This document shows positions 20,025 through 31,072 of a DNA stretch of 64,000 bases, one piece after another. Below the pieces are notes generated by a model. That model was not told the origin of the DNA. It did no database searches and saw only the letters and a program-made list of their open reading frames with translations. Made by a program: the position numbers and the translations under genes. Every line of letters starts with the position of its first letter. Within the stretch, counting starts at the first letter, position 1. The stretch covers positions 26,801,465-26,865,464 of the forward strand of contig CM057464.1 of assembly GCA_030035585.1 (NCBI GenBank). The letters run 5' to 3'. This DNA is from Dugong dugon. Its lineage: Eukaryota > Chordata > Mammalia > Sirenia > Dugongidae.

Positions 20025-20548
20025 TGTCTTAGTCATCTAGTGCTACTATAACAGAAATAACACAAGTGAATGGCTTTAACAAACTGGAGTTTATTCTCTC
20101 ACAGTTTTGGAGGCTAGAAGTCCGAATTTAGGGTGCCAGCTCCAGGGGAAGGTTTTCTTTCTCTGTTGGCTCTGGGGGAGGGTCCTTGTCATCAATCTTC
20201 CCCCGGTCTAGGAGCTTCTCAGTGCAGGTACACTGGATCCAAAGGACCCACTCCACTCTTGGCTTTTCTTACTTGGTGGTAATGAGGTCCCTCTCCTCTC
20301 TGCTTGATTCTCTCTTTTATATCTCAAAAGAGATTGATTCAAGATGCGACCTAATCCTGTAGATTGAGTTCTGCCTCATTAACATAACTGCCTCTAATCC
20401 TGCCTCATTAACATTACAGAGGTTAGGATTTACAACACATAGGATAATCACATCAGATCACAAAACGGTGGACAACAACACAATAGTGAGAATCATGGCC
20501 TAGCCAAGTTGACACACGTTTTTGTGGGATACAATTCAATCCATGACA
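20025..20548 (-). repeat. Elephant MaLR-like LTR, copy 1
   Basis: Begins TGTCTTAGTCATCTAGTGCT and ends TTCAATCCATGACA. It shares its full length (about 520 bp) with 23948-24470, 26258-26776 and 27807-28288. Read on the minus strand it has a GTGAGAGAATAAA polyadenylation region. Confidence 0.8.
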
Positions 20549-20870
20549 ATCTGGTTAAAACTTTTGCATACCACAGCTACTATATGATCTTGTAGTGGGT
20601 TGTGAATCTGCTGCAGAAAAAGATAGTAGCCAATAAAGGGTCATTTAACATTTCTGTGAACTTGAGTGTGCTGTTACCGCAAAACACAGATCCGAGCCAC
20701 CTGCCTCAAAAGCCAATACTGAGACAGGGATGAGGTGAGCAGCAAGAGGGTTTTGGTATATCAATATACAGGAAACAGAGGGGAATGAGCTCCTCCAAAA
20801 GACCTGTCTCCCCTACTGGAGACTGGCAGAAAGTTTTATATGGGTAGGATTATAGTTTCTCTTTGTGGTA

Positions 20871-21000
20871 GTCACAATTCTCACGTCTCAGATGAGTTCA
20901 CCTCTTACTGGCAATCCTTGAAGGTTATCTGGCGCCTTTAGTCGTGATTGTCACGTCGCAGATGAGTTAATCCTTTTACTGCCAGCCCTTGAGGGTTATC
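20871..21000 (+). repeat. 70-bp direct repeat with CACGTC boxes
   Basis: Two copies of a roughly 60-bp block, 70 bp apart (20871-20930 and 20941-21000). Each holds TCACGTC, CAGATGAGTT and TTGA.GGTTATC. This may be the enhancer repeat of an LTR spanning about 20660-21290. The LTR identity is a guess. Confidence 0.6.
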
Positions 21001-22500
21001 AATCTGTTTTGCCACCTTCCAAGGAGAAACTTTAGTTAATCTTACTGGAATAGGAGGAGGGAGAAAGAATAAAAAAAGAAAATATCATGAGGAAAAGTGG
21101 GGGCTAGTAATGGTGGGAAACAATGGTGGTAATTGAGCTTATGCAGCCTGTTCTAGTGTCAACAATCAAAGTTCAGGCTTCCCTGAAAGCAAGTTCTTTC
21201 TTTGGCTCCCTGGCAGGGGCACGGTGGGGTGATGGGGAGAGAAAAGGTCAATGTAGGATATTGAATACTCAGTCAAGCAAGTGGACACCTGTCTCCTGAG
21301 TAGATTATCTGAATCTTAGAGTATTAGGAGTCATTCTCTGTGTTTGGAAGACCACTCTGTGTACCTGTTAAGGTCAAATTATAAGGCAATATATTTGGAG
21401 ATGAAGCTTCCTTGGCAGAAACATCTGATGAATACAATCTTATTTTTGTGGCAAGAAAAAATGTTAGGATTTTTTTTCCCTCTCCAAAAAAAAAATGAAG
21501 TGAAAAATATCTAGAAAATGTTGAAGGGGTTTGAAAAAAGAAGTGATTTTGGTTGAATTGGCTGGGGCGGGGGGAGGGGGGAAGGGGTTTCCCAAGCACA
21601 ACATCACAGATGGGGTTTGTGGTTGATTCCTTAAGAGATCAGAAGAAGCTTTTGTAAGCCCAGAAAATGCTTATCCACGCAGAGCTCGAAAGACAAAGTG
21701 GCCAGCTACAAAGTTGGGTTCATTTATCTGTTCTGGACTCAAGGGTCTTTATATTGAGAATCTGCATCTGTTAAAGGTCATCACCAACCCTAGAGCATGC
21801 AAGCCATGCCTTCCAGCCCCCTGGTGACTGCATGCTTGATCTAATTGCAGGCTGCCGTCTCCTCTACAGCTCTTTTTGACTGAAGAAGCGCTGCGTTTTC
21901 CACCACTGGTGCAATTTGGAGTTATACAAATGCTGAAATCCTGATGCAACAGCTGAGAATGGCTCTCAGATAATCACTCTGCAAAGCGATATCATTAGCA
22001 ATATTAACGCTTGCCTGCAGATTACTATAATTATGCATGTAGTGATCAGCGCTGACTCAGAATGGCACAGATTTATAAAAAAGACACAAGGAGTGTGTGC
22101 CAAGCAAAGGTTTTCACACAAACCATTCTCTCTCTCCTCCTGCCAACAACATTCTCTCACTCAATTCCTCTACCATCTGCACTCAAATAACCAGGAGTGT
22201 AAAATTCTGCTCCAATTTCTAGGGAAAAAAATGGGCATTATATTTTAATAGATGGAGTGCAGCCTCATTATTTAAAATGCAAGTCTGAAGACAATGCAAA
22301 ATAGTAAGACAATCCAAATATTTGAGAGTTTCAAGTGTCACAGTCAAGGCTGGTCATGTTATGAGATGGAAGAGAAGACCCCTGCCTACTTTTAGGGGCT
22401 TGGTAAGGTCAAAATTCTCCAAAATTCTTCTTTCAACTGTCCATAGAGGCCTGCAACTCCATTAGCCAGGGACAGAGCCTCTCGTATCAGCAATAAAAAA
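21001..22500. other. Intergenic, nothing firmly recognised
   Basis: Includes a G-rich patch (21565-21592). The part at 21960-22260 looks single-copy and is moderately GC-balanced. No exon could be supported. Confidence 0.4.
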
Positions 22501-22504
22501 ATGA

Positions 22505-22700
22505 GATTTTCTTTAAATTCATTATCTCATTTAAACCTCATAGCAGCCTACGAGGTAGTTATTTTCACTATTCTTATTTGGAAGGAGAAGTTTAGACAAG
22601 TTAAATCCCACAGATAACTATGTGGTAGAAACAAGATAAGCCCAAGACATTCTGACTCCTGACACCATCTGGCTATTCTGCACCCCTATTCTATGCTGAT
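22505..22700 (-). repeat. MIR fragment
   Basis: ATTATCTCATTTAAACCTCA and CCTACGAGGTAGTTATT followed by GACATTCTGACTCCTGACACC fit the 3' side of MIR reversed. Confidence 0.6.
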
Positions 22701-22897
22701 AACAGAAATGACTGACATCAGATTCTTTTCATGAGATCCAGGGAGAGAGAGAGAAGGTGAGGAAGGAATGGGTTTCTGAAGCAGATGATCCCCTTAAAGG
22801 GATTTAAAGGGAAATGGAAAGACAAGGTGGCCTGGCGGCCCTAAAGACAAAGGATATCTTTTCTCATCAGTACTGGGATTGATCCTGGACAAGTCCC

Positions 22898-23358
22898 TGT
22901 GATGGTTAAGATTGTGTGTCGGTTTAGCTGGGCTATGATTCTCAGTATTTTGGCAGGTGTGTAATGTTGTGATCACCTCCCTGTTGAGGTATGATATGTG
23001 ATCACCCCCATGATGGGATCTGCTGTGAGTAGCCAGTCAGTTGAAAGGGAGTTTACTTGGGCGTGTGGCCTGCATCAAATATAAGTGGACTTTCTGGCAG
23101 GGCTCAGGGGCTTGTAGATCTTAGGATTCGTAGATCCTCACAGCCTGTGAGCAAGAGCCCTGATCTCCTACCTGCCAATCTTGGGTTCCCAGCCCCTTTA
23201 GCTACATGAATTAGGAGAAGTCTCTATTCTCACCCACAGACTTGGGACGTTATAGCCTCTACAACTGCATGAGCCATTTTCTTGATATAAATCTCGCTCT
23301 CTGTATATATTTATATACTTTACTGATTTCGTTTCTCTAGAGAACCCAGCCTAAGACA
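22898..23358 (+). repeat. LTR-like repeat with perfect 5-bp duplication
   Basis: Starts TGTGATGGTTAAG and ends CAGCCTAAGACA. GTCCC occurs at 22893-22897 and 23359-23363. TG...CA ends plus a 5-bp duplication support an ERVL/MaLR-type solo LTR. Confidence 0.75.
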
Positions 23359-23869
23359 GTCCCCCTCCCCAACTTTGAGAACAGCAGGAGCTATAAAGAA
23401 CTGGAGTCCAGCTGCCGACGTCACTCACAGTTGCCCTGCTTTCACTGGGCAGATTTGTTCAGAGGCTCTAACTCCACCATGATTAAACAGACCCAGCCAG
23501 AACTTCAGAGGCCCCAGGCTGTGGAAGAGTGAGTCTCCGTGACTTGTTTTTGTGGTTGCTTTCTTTGTATTTTTTTACCTTCTATTTTCCTCAAATGCCA
23601 TTCTTCAGTCTTTATTTGCCTGGTAACAGTTGCCAGTAGAGAAGAAAAGTTATACTGTAAACTAGGTATTTGCAGGGATTTCGTACTTGTCAAAAAGGGA
23701 AGCACTTTTCTTTCTTCCTTTTCATTTTTTGAGAATAGTATTTGGCCCCCATATTCAATGTCTGCCTGGTCCTACCCAGACCCATACAATGAAATTTTTG
23801 ATATAGAATACTAGGGGTAGGAAGAAGGAGAAAAAATACATAAAATAAAGTGCTTACTAATTTTTAGGC

Positions 23870-23947
23870 AGATGCCCTAGGTGATACAAACTTAATGCAC
23901 TTGGCTGCAAACCAGAAAGTTGGAGGTTCAAGTCCACCCAGAGGCAC
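23870..23947 (+). repeat. AfroSINE, left part, split by an LTR
   Basis: GCCCTAGGTGATACAAACTT to AGTCCACCCAGAGGCAC. The rest is at 24471-24612. Confidence 0.85.
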
Positions 23948-24470
23948 TGTCTTAGTTATCTAGTGCTGCTGTAACAGAAATACCACAAGTAGATGGCTTT
24001 AACAAAGAGAAATTTATTCTCTCACAGTCTAGGAGGCTGGAAGTCAGAATTTAGGGTGCCAGCTCTAGGGGAAGGCTTTCTTTCTCTGCCGGCTCTGGGA
24101 GAAGGTCTTTATCATCAATCTTCCCCTGTTGTAGGAGCTTCTCAGCACAGGGACTCCAGGTCCAAAGGACACACTATGCTCCAAGTGCTTCTTTCTTGGT
24201 GGTATGAGGTCCCCGTGTCTCTCTGTTCGCTTGTCTCTTTTATATCTCAAAAGAGATTGATTTAAGAGAAAACTTTATCTTGTAGATTGAATCCTGCCTC
24301 ATTAACATAACGGCCTCTTATCCTGCCCCATTAACATCATAGAAGTAGGATTTACAACACATAGGAAAATCACATCAGATGACAAAATGGTGGAAAATCA
24401 CATAATACTGGGAATGATGGCATAGCCAAGTTGACAGATATTTTGGGGGGACACAATTCAATCTATGCTA
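23948..24470 (-). repeat. Elephant MaLR-like LTR, copy 2, inside SINE
   Basis: TGTCTTAGTTATCTAGTGCT to CAATCTATGCTA. GCAC flanks both sides (23944-23947, 24471-24474). Because it cuts a SINE in two, its limits are certain and it is younger than that SINE. Confidence 0.88.
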
Positions 24471-24612
24471 GCACCTCAGAAGAAAGTTCTGGAAATCTAC
24501 TTCAGAAAAATTAGCCACTGAAAACCCTATGGAGCACAGTTCTACCCTGACACACATAGGGTCACCATGAGTCACAGTTGACTTGATGACTTGATGACAG
24601 CTTGTACTGGTA
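24471..24612 (+). repeat. AfroSINE, right part
   Basis: GCACCTCAGAAGAAAGTTCT through GTCACCATGAGTCACAGTTG. It continues the SINE begun at 23870. Confidence 0.85.
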
Positions 24613-24771
24613 TTTATTTCTAGGCATTTACACAATGTGTGTCTTTACTCATCACCCACTATGTTTGCCTGCCCAGTGTGCCCTCTTCTTTTTCTGATGA
24701 AATGTTCTATTGTAAAACATTCAGTGTCTTTTAGGAAGGTCAGTCTCAGCACCAGGGATGTCTAGATGATC

Positions 24772-24945
24772 TAGACCAGGCCTCAGCAAACTTTTTCTGT
24801 GAAGTAACATCAGATACATCTTTTTGGCTTTATGGGACATATGGTCTCTGTTGCAGCTATTCAGCTCTACTGCTGCAGCATGACAACAGCCACGAGCAGT
24901 AAATAAATGAATGTGTGTGGCCACTTTTGACCCTTAGTTGAAGTG
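24772..24945 (+). repeat. hAT-type MER element
   Basis: CCTCAGCAAACTTTTTCTGT, GGCTTTATGGGACATATGG, CTCTGTTGCAGCTATTCAG and GACAACAGCCA match a common mammalian Charlie-type non-autonomous element. I do not give a subfamily. Confidence 0.65.
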
Positions 24946-26257
24946 CCCTGTCCCTGTGGACACTGTGATTGGTTCAGAGACTGGCTTGTAACCCAAGCTA
25001 GGCCGATCAGAATCTTCCCTGGGACTTTTCTGTTGTAGCAACAGAAATTAGTTGGCTCCGCAGTTAGTTAGCTGGGAAGATGTGGACATGGGATTGTTAG
25101 GGGGCATCTTTTCTGCATAGTAGAAAGGTTCTGACTCAGAAACTGAGAAAGAGAGACAGGAGAAGAGAGAGACAGTCATTTTTTGAGTCATTAATCCTAT
25201 CCCTAGGATCTAGTTCTACCTTTGTGATTTATAGTTCTGTGTGCAAAAACTTTTTTGATTAAGCTGGTTTGAGTCTGTTTTTGCTCTTGTGACTAAAAAA
25301 TTCTGACTGATACTCTCTAAGAGGTAAATATTATCCCTGTTTTATGAATAATTAAATAGGATATGTATAGCAGATACACATCTCAGTTCACAAAATTCAA
25401 ATGAATAAGGAATATCACTTTATTTTCTATAACTTCATTTTTTTACTCCAAGGCCTTATTTTTCCTGGCAAGTGAAAGCTTTAATAATTGAGGGCGTTTG
25501 TCTTTGGTTCATATCCATTTGTCTACTCTATTCTTGCCTGCAGAGCTGCTAGGGTCTGCTGGTTCTCAGGTTTTTCCTTGCCATGCTTAGGACACAAGAA
25601 AGCTTGATATACAATGTGGCTGTTCCCTCACCTGGATCTTGCTGTTTTCCAGGGTCCTACCAGGAAACTGGGTCTAATTCCAGCTTCTCTGGAACCCAAA
25701 TATCTCTCTTTCTTATCGCAGCCAGGGAAATTTCTTTTTTTATTCGGGGCAGGGGAGAACAGTTTGCCCTCTTACTTCTCCAAGACCCTCTGCTTTTCCC
25801 CCCAAATCATCTCCTCCCTTCTCCAGAGATTAAGTTCTTAGGCTTTTGGAAGAGAAAAACCAGGGAGACAGCTAACGCCATGAACCTTTCCTGAAGCAGT
25901 GGGAAGTATAGAGCTGGTTATCTATTGATTTACAAGAAAGGAGTATGAAATTACAAAGATGCCCACCTCAAATTAAAATTTCAATATAGACAGCTGGCAC
26001 CTGTGGCATGTCACACCTATTGGATCCTGGGGCAAAAGTCAGTAATATTAACCTTGTCTTTATTTAAAATTTGATCTTGTTTTGTTTCACGGCTTTGTGT
26101 GCATTTTTTTTTTAACTATTGCATTAAGATATTCTTTATCTTGATTACTGAGGTTTTTTTGGTTTTGTTTTGTGCCCTCTTAAATTTTGCACAAGAGGCA
26201 AGTGCCTCACTCACTTTATAGGAGTTCCAGCCCTGGCTGACACATCCTAAGCACTCA
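24946..26257. other. Intergenic, nothing firmly recognised
   Basis: A 103-codon frame at 25583-25894 and an overlapping 75-codon frame have no splice or domain support. Sequence at 25945-26240 resembles repeat debris. Confidence 0.4.
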
Positions 26258-26776
26258 TCATGGATTGAATTGTGTCCTCCAAAAATGTGTGTCAACTTGG
26301 CTAGGCCATGATTCCCAGTACTGTGTGACTGTCCACCATTTTGTCATCTGTTGTGATTATCCTACGTGTTGTAAATCCTAACTCTATGATGTTAATGAGG
26401 CAGGATTAGGCAGTTATATTAATGAGGCAGGACTCAATATACAAGATTGGGTTTCATTTTAAGCCAATCTCTTTTGAGATATAAAAGAGAGAAGCGAGCA
26501 GAGAGACAGGAGGATCTCATACCACCAAGAAAGAAGCACTGGGAGCATAGTTTGTCCTTTGGACCCAGGGTCCCTGCCCTGAGAAGCTCCTTGACAGGGG
26601 AAGAGTGACGACAACGGCCTTCTTCCAGAGCCGACAGAGAAGAAAAAGCCTTCCCCTGGAGCTGATGCCCTGAGTTTGGACTTACATTCTACTAGACTGT
26701 GAGAGAATAAATTTCTCTTTGTTGAAGCTATCCACTTGTGGTATTTCTGTTATAGCACCATTAGATAACCAAGACA
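26258..26776 (+). repeat. Elephant MaLR-like LTR, copy 3
   Basis: The only plus-strand copy of the family. TCATGGATTGAATTGTGTCC start, GATATAAAAGAGAGAAGCG, GAGAGAATAAATTTCTC and TAGATAACCAAGACA end. GCACTCA flanks both sides (26251-26257, 26777-26783). Confidence 0.85.
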
Positions 26777-26959
26777 GCACTCAACAAATGATCGTCAGAA
26801 TTATCTGAGTGAAAGGAAAGAAAAATCAAAGCTTTGTGTCAAAACTCTCTTGAGTCCTGGGTCAAGGCAAAGATAAGAGGAAACCTCATGTTTGCAGCTA
26901 CAAAATTTTGACTAAGGCACCCTAAGAGGTAAACATCGTCCCTGTTTTACAAATGAATT

Positions 26960-27095
26960 TGTATCCTGCTTTATCACTAACTAGCTGGAAGACCTTGGAC
27001 AAGCTAATTAGCCTCTCTGAGCCCAAATTTCTAATTTGTAAACTAGGAATACTAATGGTATCTTCATCATAGCCCTTTCCTTTGTTAAAAAATCG
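26960..27095 (+). repeat. MIR fragment
   Basis: ACTAACTAGCTGGAAGACC, TTGGACAAGCTAATTAGCC and CTCTCTGAGCCC are the conserved MIR core. Confidence 0.75.
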
Positions 27096-27329
27096 GCCGT
27101 TGCTTCACAGGATGGCCAGCTGTTTGCTGCCGCTCCCTGCTAAGGGTAGGGTCAAGCTATCCCTAGAGTCCTTGGTCTAAATGCAAGCCTAGTGGGGAAG
27201 CCGGCATGATTTACTACTCTTGCAGGCTGACTTTCAGCCTTTCAGCTTTCAGTGTTTTTTTTTTTTTTTTTGGTTGGGGGGGCAACAGGTATTAGCAAGC
27301 AATTTTAAACAATAATATCTGTAATTGCA

Positions 27330-27472
27330 CTCTGTGGAGTTTTCAGAGGCTGATTTTTTGGAAGTGGATCACCAGGTCTTTCTTCTGAGGTGCCTCTGGG
27401 TTGACTCAAATCACCAGCCTTTCAGTTAGCAGCGGAGCACATTAACTGTATGTACCTCTCAGAGACTCCTGG
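27330..27472 (-). repeat. AfroSINE, truncated
   Basis: GTGGAGTTTTCAGAGGCTGA to CTCTCAGAGACTCCTGG; the tail part is missing. Confidence 0.8.
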
Positions 27473-27806
27473 CTTGAAACAGAAATGAGTTAAATGCAGG
27501 CAGAATGAGTCCTGAGGTGGCCACAAGGGTTCAAGATCAGGATTCATGGTCAGCATGAATGTTTTCATGTACAAATCCATGAGTGAGTAGTGAATAAATG
27601 CAAAGGGCACATTTAAGGAGTTTCAGGAGCAAAGATGGAATGAGGCAAGGTAGGACAGACTTAATTACTTAAGATAGTGATGAATCAAAGCCACCCGCCT
27701 CCCACTGTAACTATCTCATCTACCTGTTTGTGCACAGCTTTTTAGTTTATAAAATTTTTTCATGTGCATAAGCTCATTCACTTGTGCAATCTCTACACAA
27801 CTGTGT

Positions 27807-28288
27807 TGTCTTAGTCATCTAGTGCTGCTCTAACAGAAATACCACAAGTGGATGGCTTTAACAAAGAGAAATTTATTTCTTCACAGTAAAATAGGCTAAA
27901 AGTACAAATACAGGGCGTCAGGTCCAGGGGAAGGCTTTCTCTCTCTGCTGGCCTTCTCATCAATGTTTGCCCGGACTAGGAGCTTCTCCGCAAAGGGACC
28001 CCAGGTCCAAAGGACACGCTCTGCTCCCGGCGCTACTTTCTTGGTGGTATGAGGTCCCCCGTCTCTCTGCTCACTTCTCTCTTTCATATCTCAAGAGATT
28101 GCCTCAGGACACAATCCAATCTTGTAGATTGAGTCCTGCCTTACAAACACAACTGCCGCCCATCCTCTCTCATTAACATCATAAAGGCAGGATCTACAAC
28201 ATATAGGAAAATCACACAATACTGGGAATCATGGCCCAGCCAAACTGATACACACATTTTTTGGAGGGACATAATTCAATCCATGACA
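27807..28288 (-). repeat. Elephant MaLR-like LTR, copy 4
   Basis: TGTCTTAGTCATCTAGTGCT start, CAATCCATGACA end. It is shorter than copies 1 and 2 because of internal deletions. Confidence 0.82.
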
Positions 28289-29247
28289 CATGTGGAACAA
28301 GTATTATTATTATTTCCATTTAACAAATTTGGGACTCGAGGCTCAAACAGGTTGTGCAGGAGGGCACATAGATAGTGTACGTAGCACACAGCAGATAGCT
28401 AGAGGGTGGGGGCCTCGAGAACTTAAGTAGGTCTCCTGATTACAAGTTCAGATACTTTCTTCTTGTTTGTATAGTTTTTCTTTTTTTTTCTATTATGTGT
28501 TCTTTCTGACCATGAAATCCTAGCACTTTTTTTTAGCATTGGTTGCATTTGTTTGGTCCAAATGGCCTGTATTTTCCCTATTACTGTATACAGCCATACA
28601 GACAAGCCCCAGGAAGCCTTATAAAAGCAGCTTTCAGCTTTGAGTCATCTTTGGGGCAATAGTTGTTAGCAAGCAATTTTATACACTAATATTTGTATTT
28701 AAGGTACAAAATGAAAACATTTACTTAGTCTTCCATCGTAGCAGATGTTTCTATGATATTGATGTTGGCGGCTCTACTAGCTTACAAGCTATTGTTTTCA
28801 TTAATAATGATGTTTTCTTGTTTTATAAACAACCGTAAGTGACAGACAGAGAGAAAGAGATTAAAACAATCTGTTTGTTTTCATTTTCTCAAGTACTTTT
28901 TTCTTCCTTAATTTTTTTTTTTTCCAAGTGAAGGGAACTACAACATTGTTAAACAAATTCAGTCTTAGCGGTAGTTGAAACTAGAAAAGATTTCCCCAGG
29001 CATACCCTGACTACTTTCTGGGCTTTAAGACAATTTGATTAAATGAGGATACTTATACAACCCTTTCCTTTAGGATATTAGAATACTAGAAGCACATCGT
29101 GAGGTTATCTGTCCTTAAAAACACACTGATTTGGTTCATTTTGAGTAACAGTTCAACTCTACTGATGCTGTCTCTTACCTGAATGTGAGATGGGAGATCA
29201 GGTCGTGTAATACAGAAGAAAGAAAGCTAGACAGGAGGCAAGTGGGA
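28289..29247. other. Intergenic, nothing firmly recognised
   Basis: Starts with MIR-like words (TATTATTATTTCCATTTAAC). Otherwise AT-rich without recognisable genes. Confidence 0.4.
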
Positions 29248-29435
29248 AGGAACCCTGGTGGTTAAGCCCTTGGCTGCTAACAGAAAGGTCAAAGGTTCAA
29301 AGCCACTAGCAGCTCTGCAAGAGAAAAGGCCTGGTGATCTGCTTCTGTAAAGATTTCAGCCTAGGAAACCTTATGGGGCAGTTCTACTCTGTTGTATGTA
29401 GGATGGCTATGAGAATCAACTCGAAAGCAATGGGT
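29248..29435 (+). repeat. AfroSINE
   Basis: GGAACCCTGGTGGTTAAGCC start, GGCCTGGTGATCTGCTTCTG middle, GGCTATGAGAATCAACTC end. Confidence 0.88.
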
Positions 29436-29841
29436 TATGGGTCTCAATCAATAATTTACTGTGAGCTCTTGGCCAAGACACAGTCTCTCTGGACTTCAAG
29501 ACTTTATCAATATAGTGAGTGCAAAACGACCTCAGCAACATATTCTCAAAGACCGTGAAAGAAAATGAGAAAACAACCTTCCTTTGCATCCAGTGCAGAA
29601 GCTTAGTGTGTGTTCCTAAATAAGGGAAAATGAAGGAACTAGTGGCATTATAGATTTTTCAATGTACTCTGATTTTTTTTTTTTCTTTTTAAAATAGCAG
29701 ACTAAATTTTCCAGGTCTGTTTGACTCAGGCTATGATAAAAATTTAGTGACACCTTTTAAACTACTATGGCTGAGAGTGGGCCAGGCTGAAGAGGAGAAA
29801 GATGGGAACACATTACAGATTATTGGGTCCTAGTGATGTGA

Positions 29842-30036
29842 GCCCTGGTGGGGCAATGGTGAAGCACTCGGCCGCTAACCAAAAAGTCTGCAGTTCGAAT
29901 TTACCAGCAGCTCCACAGGAGAAAAGACCCGGCTATCTGCTCTTGTAAAAATTTAAGCCTATGAAACCCTATGGGGCAGTTTTACTCTGTCATATAGGGT
30001 CACTATGAGTCAGAGTCGACTCTACAGCACAAAACA
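29842..30036 (+). repeat. AfroSINE with 10-bp duplication
   Basis: GCCCTGGTGGGGCAATGG start, CACTATGAGTCAGAGTCG end. AGTGATGTGA occurs at 29832-29841 and 30037-30046. Confidence 0.9.
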
Positions 30037-30049
30037 AGTGATGTGAAGA

Positions 30050-30113
30050 AGTCCCTGGTAACGTTTCAGTTAACAGCTGAGTGAATTAACTGTTTGCACC
30101 GCTAAGGGATGCC
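30050..30113 (-). repeat. AfroSINE fragment
   Basis: CGTTTCAGTTAACAGCTGAG and TTTGCACCGCTAAGGGATGCC are the head half of an inverted SINE. Confidence 0.65.
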
Positions 30114-30556
30114 AAGATGTATCCATGTCCCCCACTGGCCTGCCATGTATTTCAGAAAGCCTAGCCACTCCTTTGAATGAAAGTTTTGTTCTCAAAAAAC
30201 AATAACAGAAAAATATTATGATATTCACCAAAAAATGATTAATTAGGTTCTCAATCCTGTAACGTGGATTAGTAACATGGACTATAATCACAGAATGTAC
30301 TTAGAGCTGGAAGGGACCATAGAAATCAATCGATGTGGTCTTTAGTTTTACATAGAAGAAATGCAATCCCAGGAAGGTAAGGTGACCTTCTCCAAGGGAA
30401 AATGGCCTAAGCTGGAACTCACATTCAGGATTTCAGACTCCAGGTCCAATGCTTCTTCTACCAACCACACTGCTGTGTTTGTCAGGTGACATCTTCCAAT
30501 CCCTTATAGAAGTGAAGTCTAAACATATCAGATGACCTCACTGGGTACTATGTAAC

Positions 30557-31072
30557 TATGATGGTTAATTTTACGGGTCAACTTGGTTAGGTAATGGTGC
30601 CGAGCATTTGGTCAAACACTAATGTAAATGTTGCTCTGAGGTGATTGACATTTACAATCAGTTAACCTTAAGTAAAGGAGATTACCCTCCATAAGGTGGG
30701 TGGACCTCGTCCAATCTGTTGAAGAGCTAAAAACAACAAAAAAACTTTTCAAAGAGAAAGGAATTCTGCCTCAAGACTGTAACTGGAATTTCCTGCCTGC
30801 TGGCCCGCCCTACAAATTTCAGACTTGCCAGCCTATACAACTCTACAATCACATGGGCCAATTCCTTAAAATAAATCAGGCAAGCAGGCAGATAGCTAGA
30901 TGGATGGCTAGACATAGATAGATGGCTAGGTGGCTAGGTAGGTAGATGGATAGGTAGGTAGGTAGACGGATAGGTAGGTAGGTAGGTAGATGGGTAGATA
31001 GAGATAGGGAGAGTGTGTGTATGAGAGAGATCTCTTGTTGTTCTGTTTCTCTGGAGAACACTGACTAATATA
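30557..31072 (+). repeat. LTR-like repeat with internal tetranucleotide array
   Basis: TATGATGGTTAATTTTACGG, GTCAACTTGG, TTACCCTCCATAAGGTGGGT, GGAATTCTGCCTCAAGACTG, CCTTAAAATAAATC and TCTGGAGAACACTGACTAATA match a common mammalian LTR. GTAAC and GTCAC flank it. Its polyadenylation-side microsatellite has expanded into a TAGG/TAGA array. Confidence 0.75.
30882..31012 (+). repeat. (TAGG/TAGA)n tetranucleotide repeat
   Basis: About 130 bp of GGTAGGTAGA-like units with interspersed GATGG. The antisense frame reads as Ser/Thr/Tyr/Leu-rich low complexity, not a gene. Confidence 0.9.

Noticed and set aside
20660..21290. Possible inverted copy of the 31.2-31.8 kb sequence (shared AGAAAGAACTTGCTTT word)
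   Set aside because: Only one short stretch matches (21195 versus 31275). The rest does not align by eye, so I do not claim one family.
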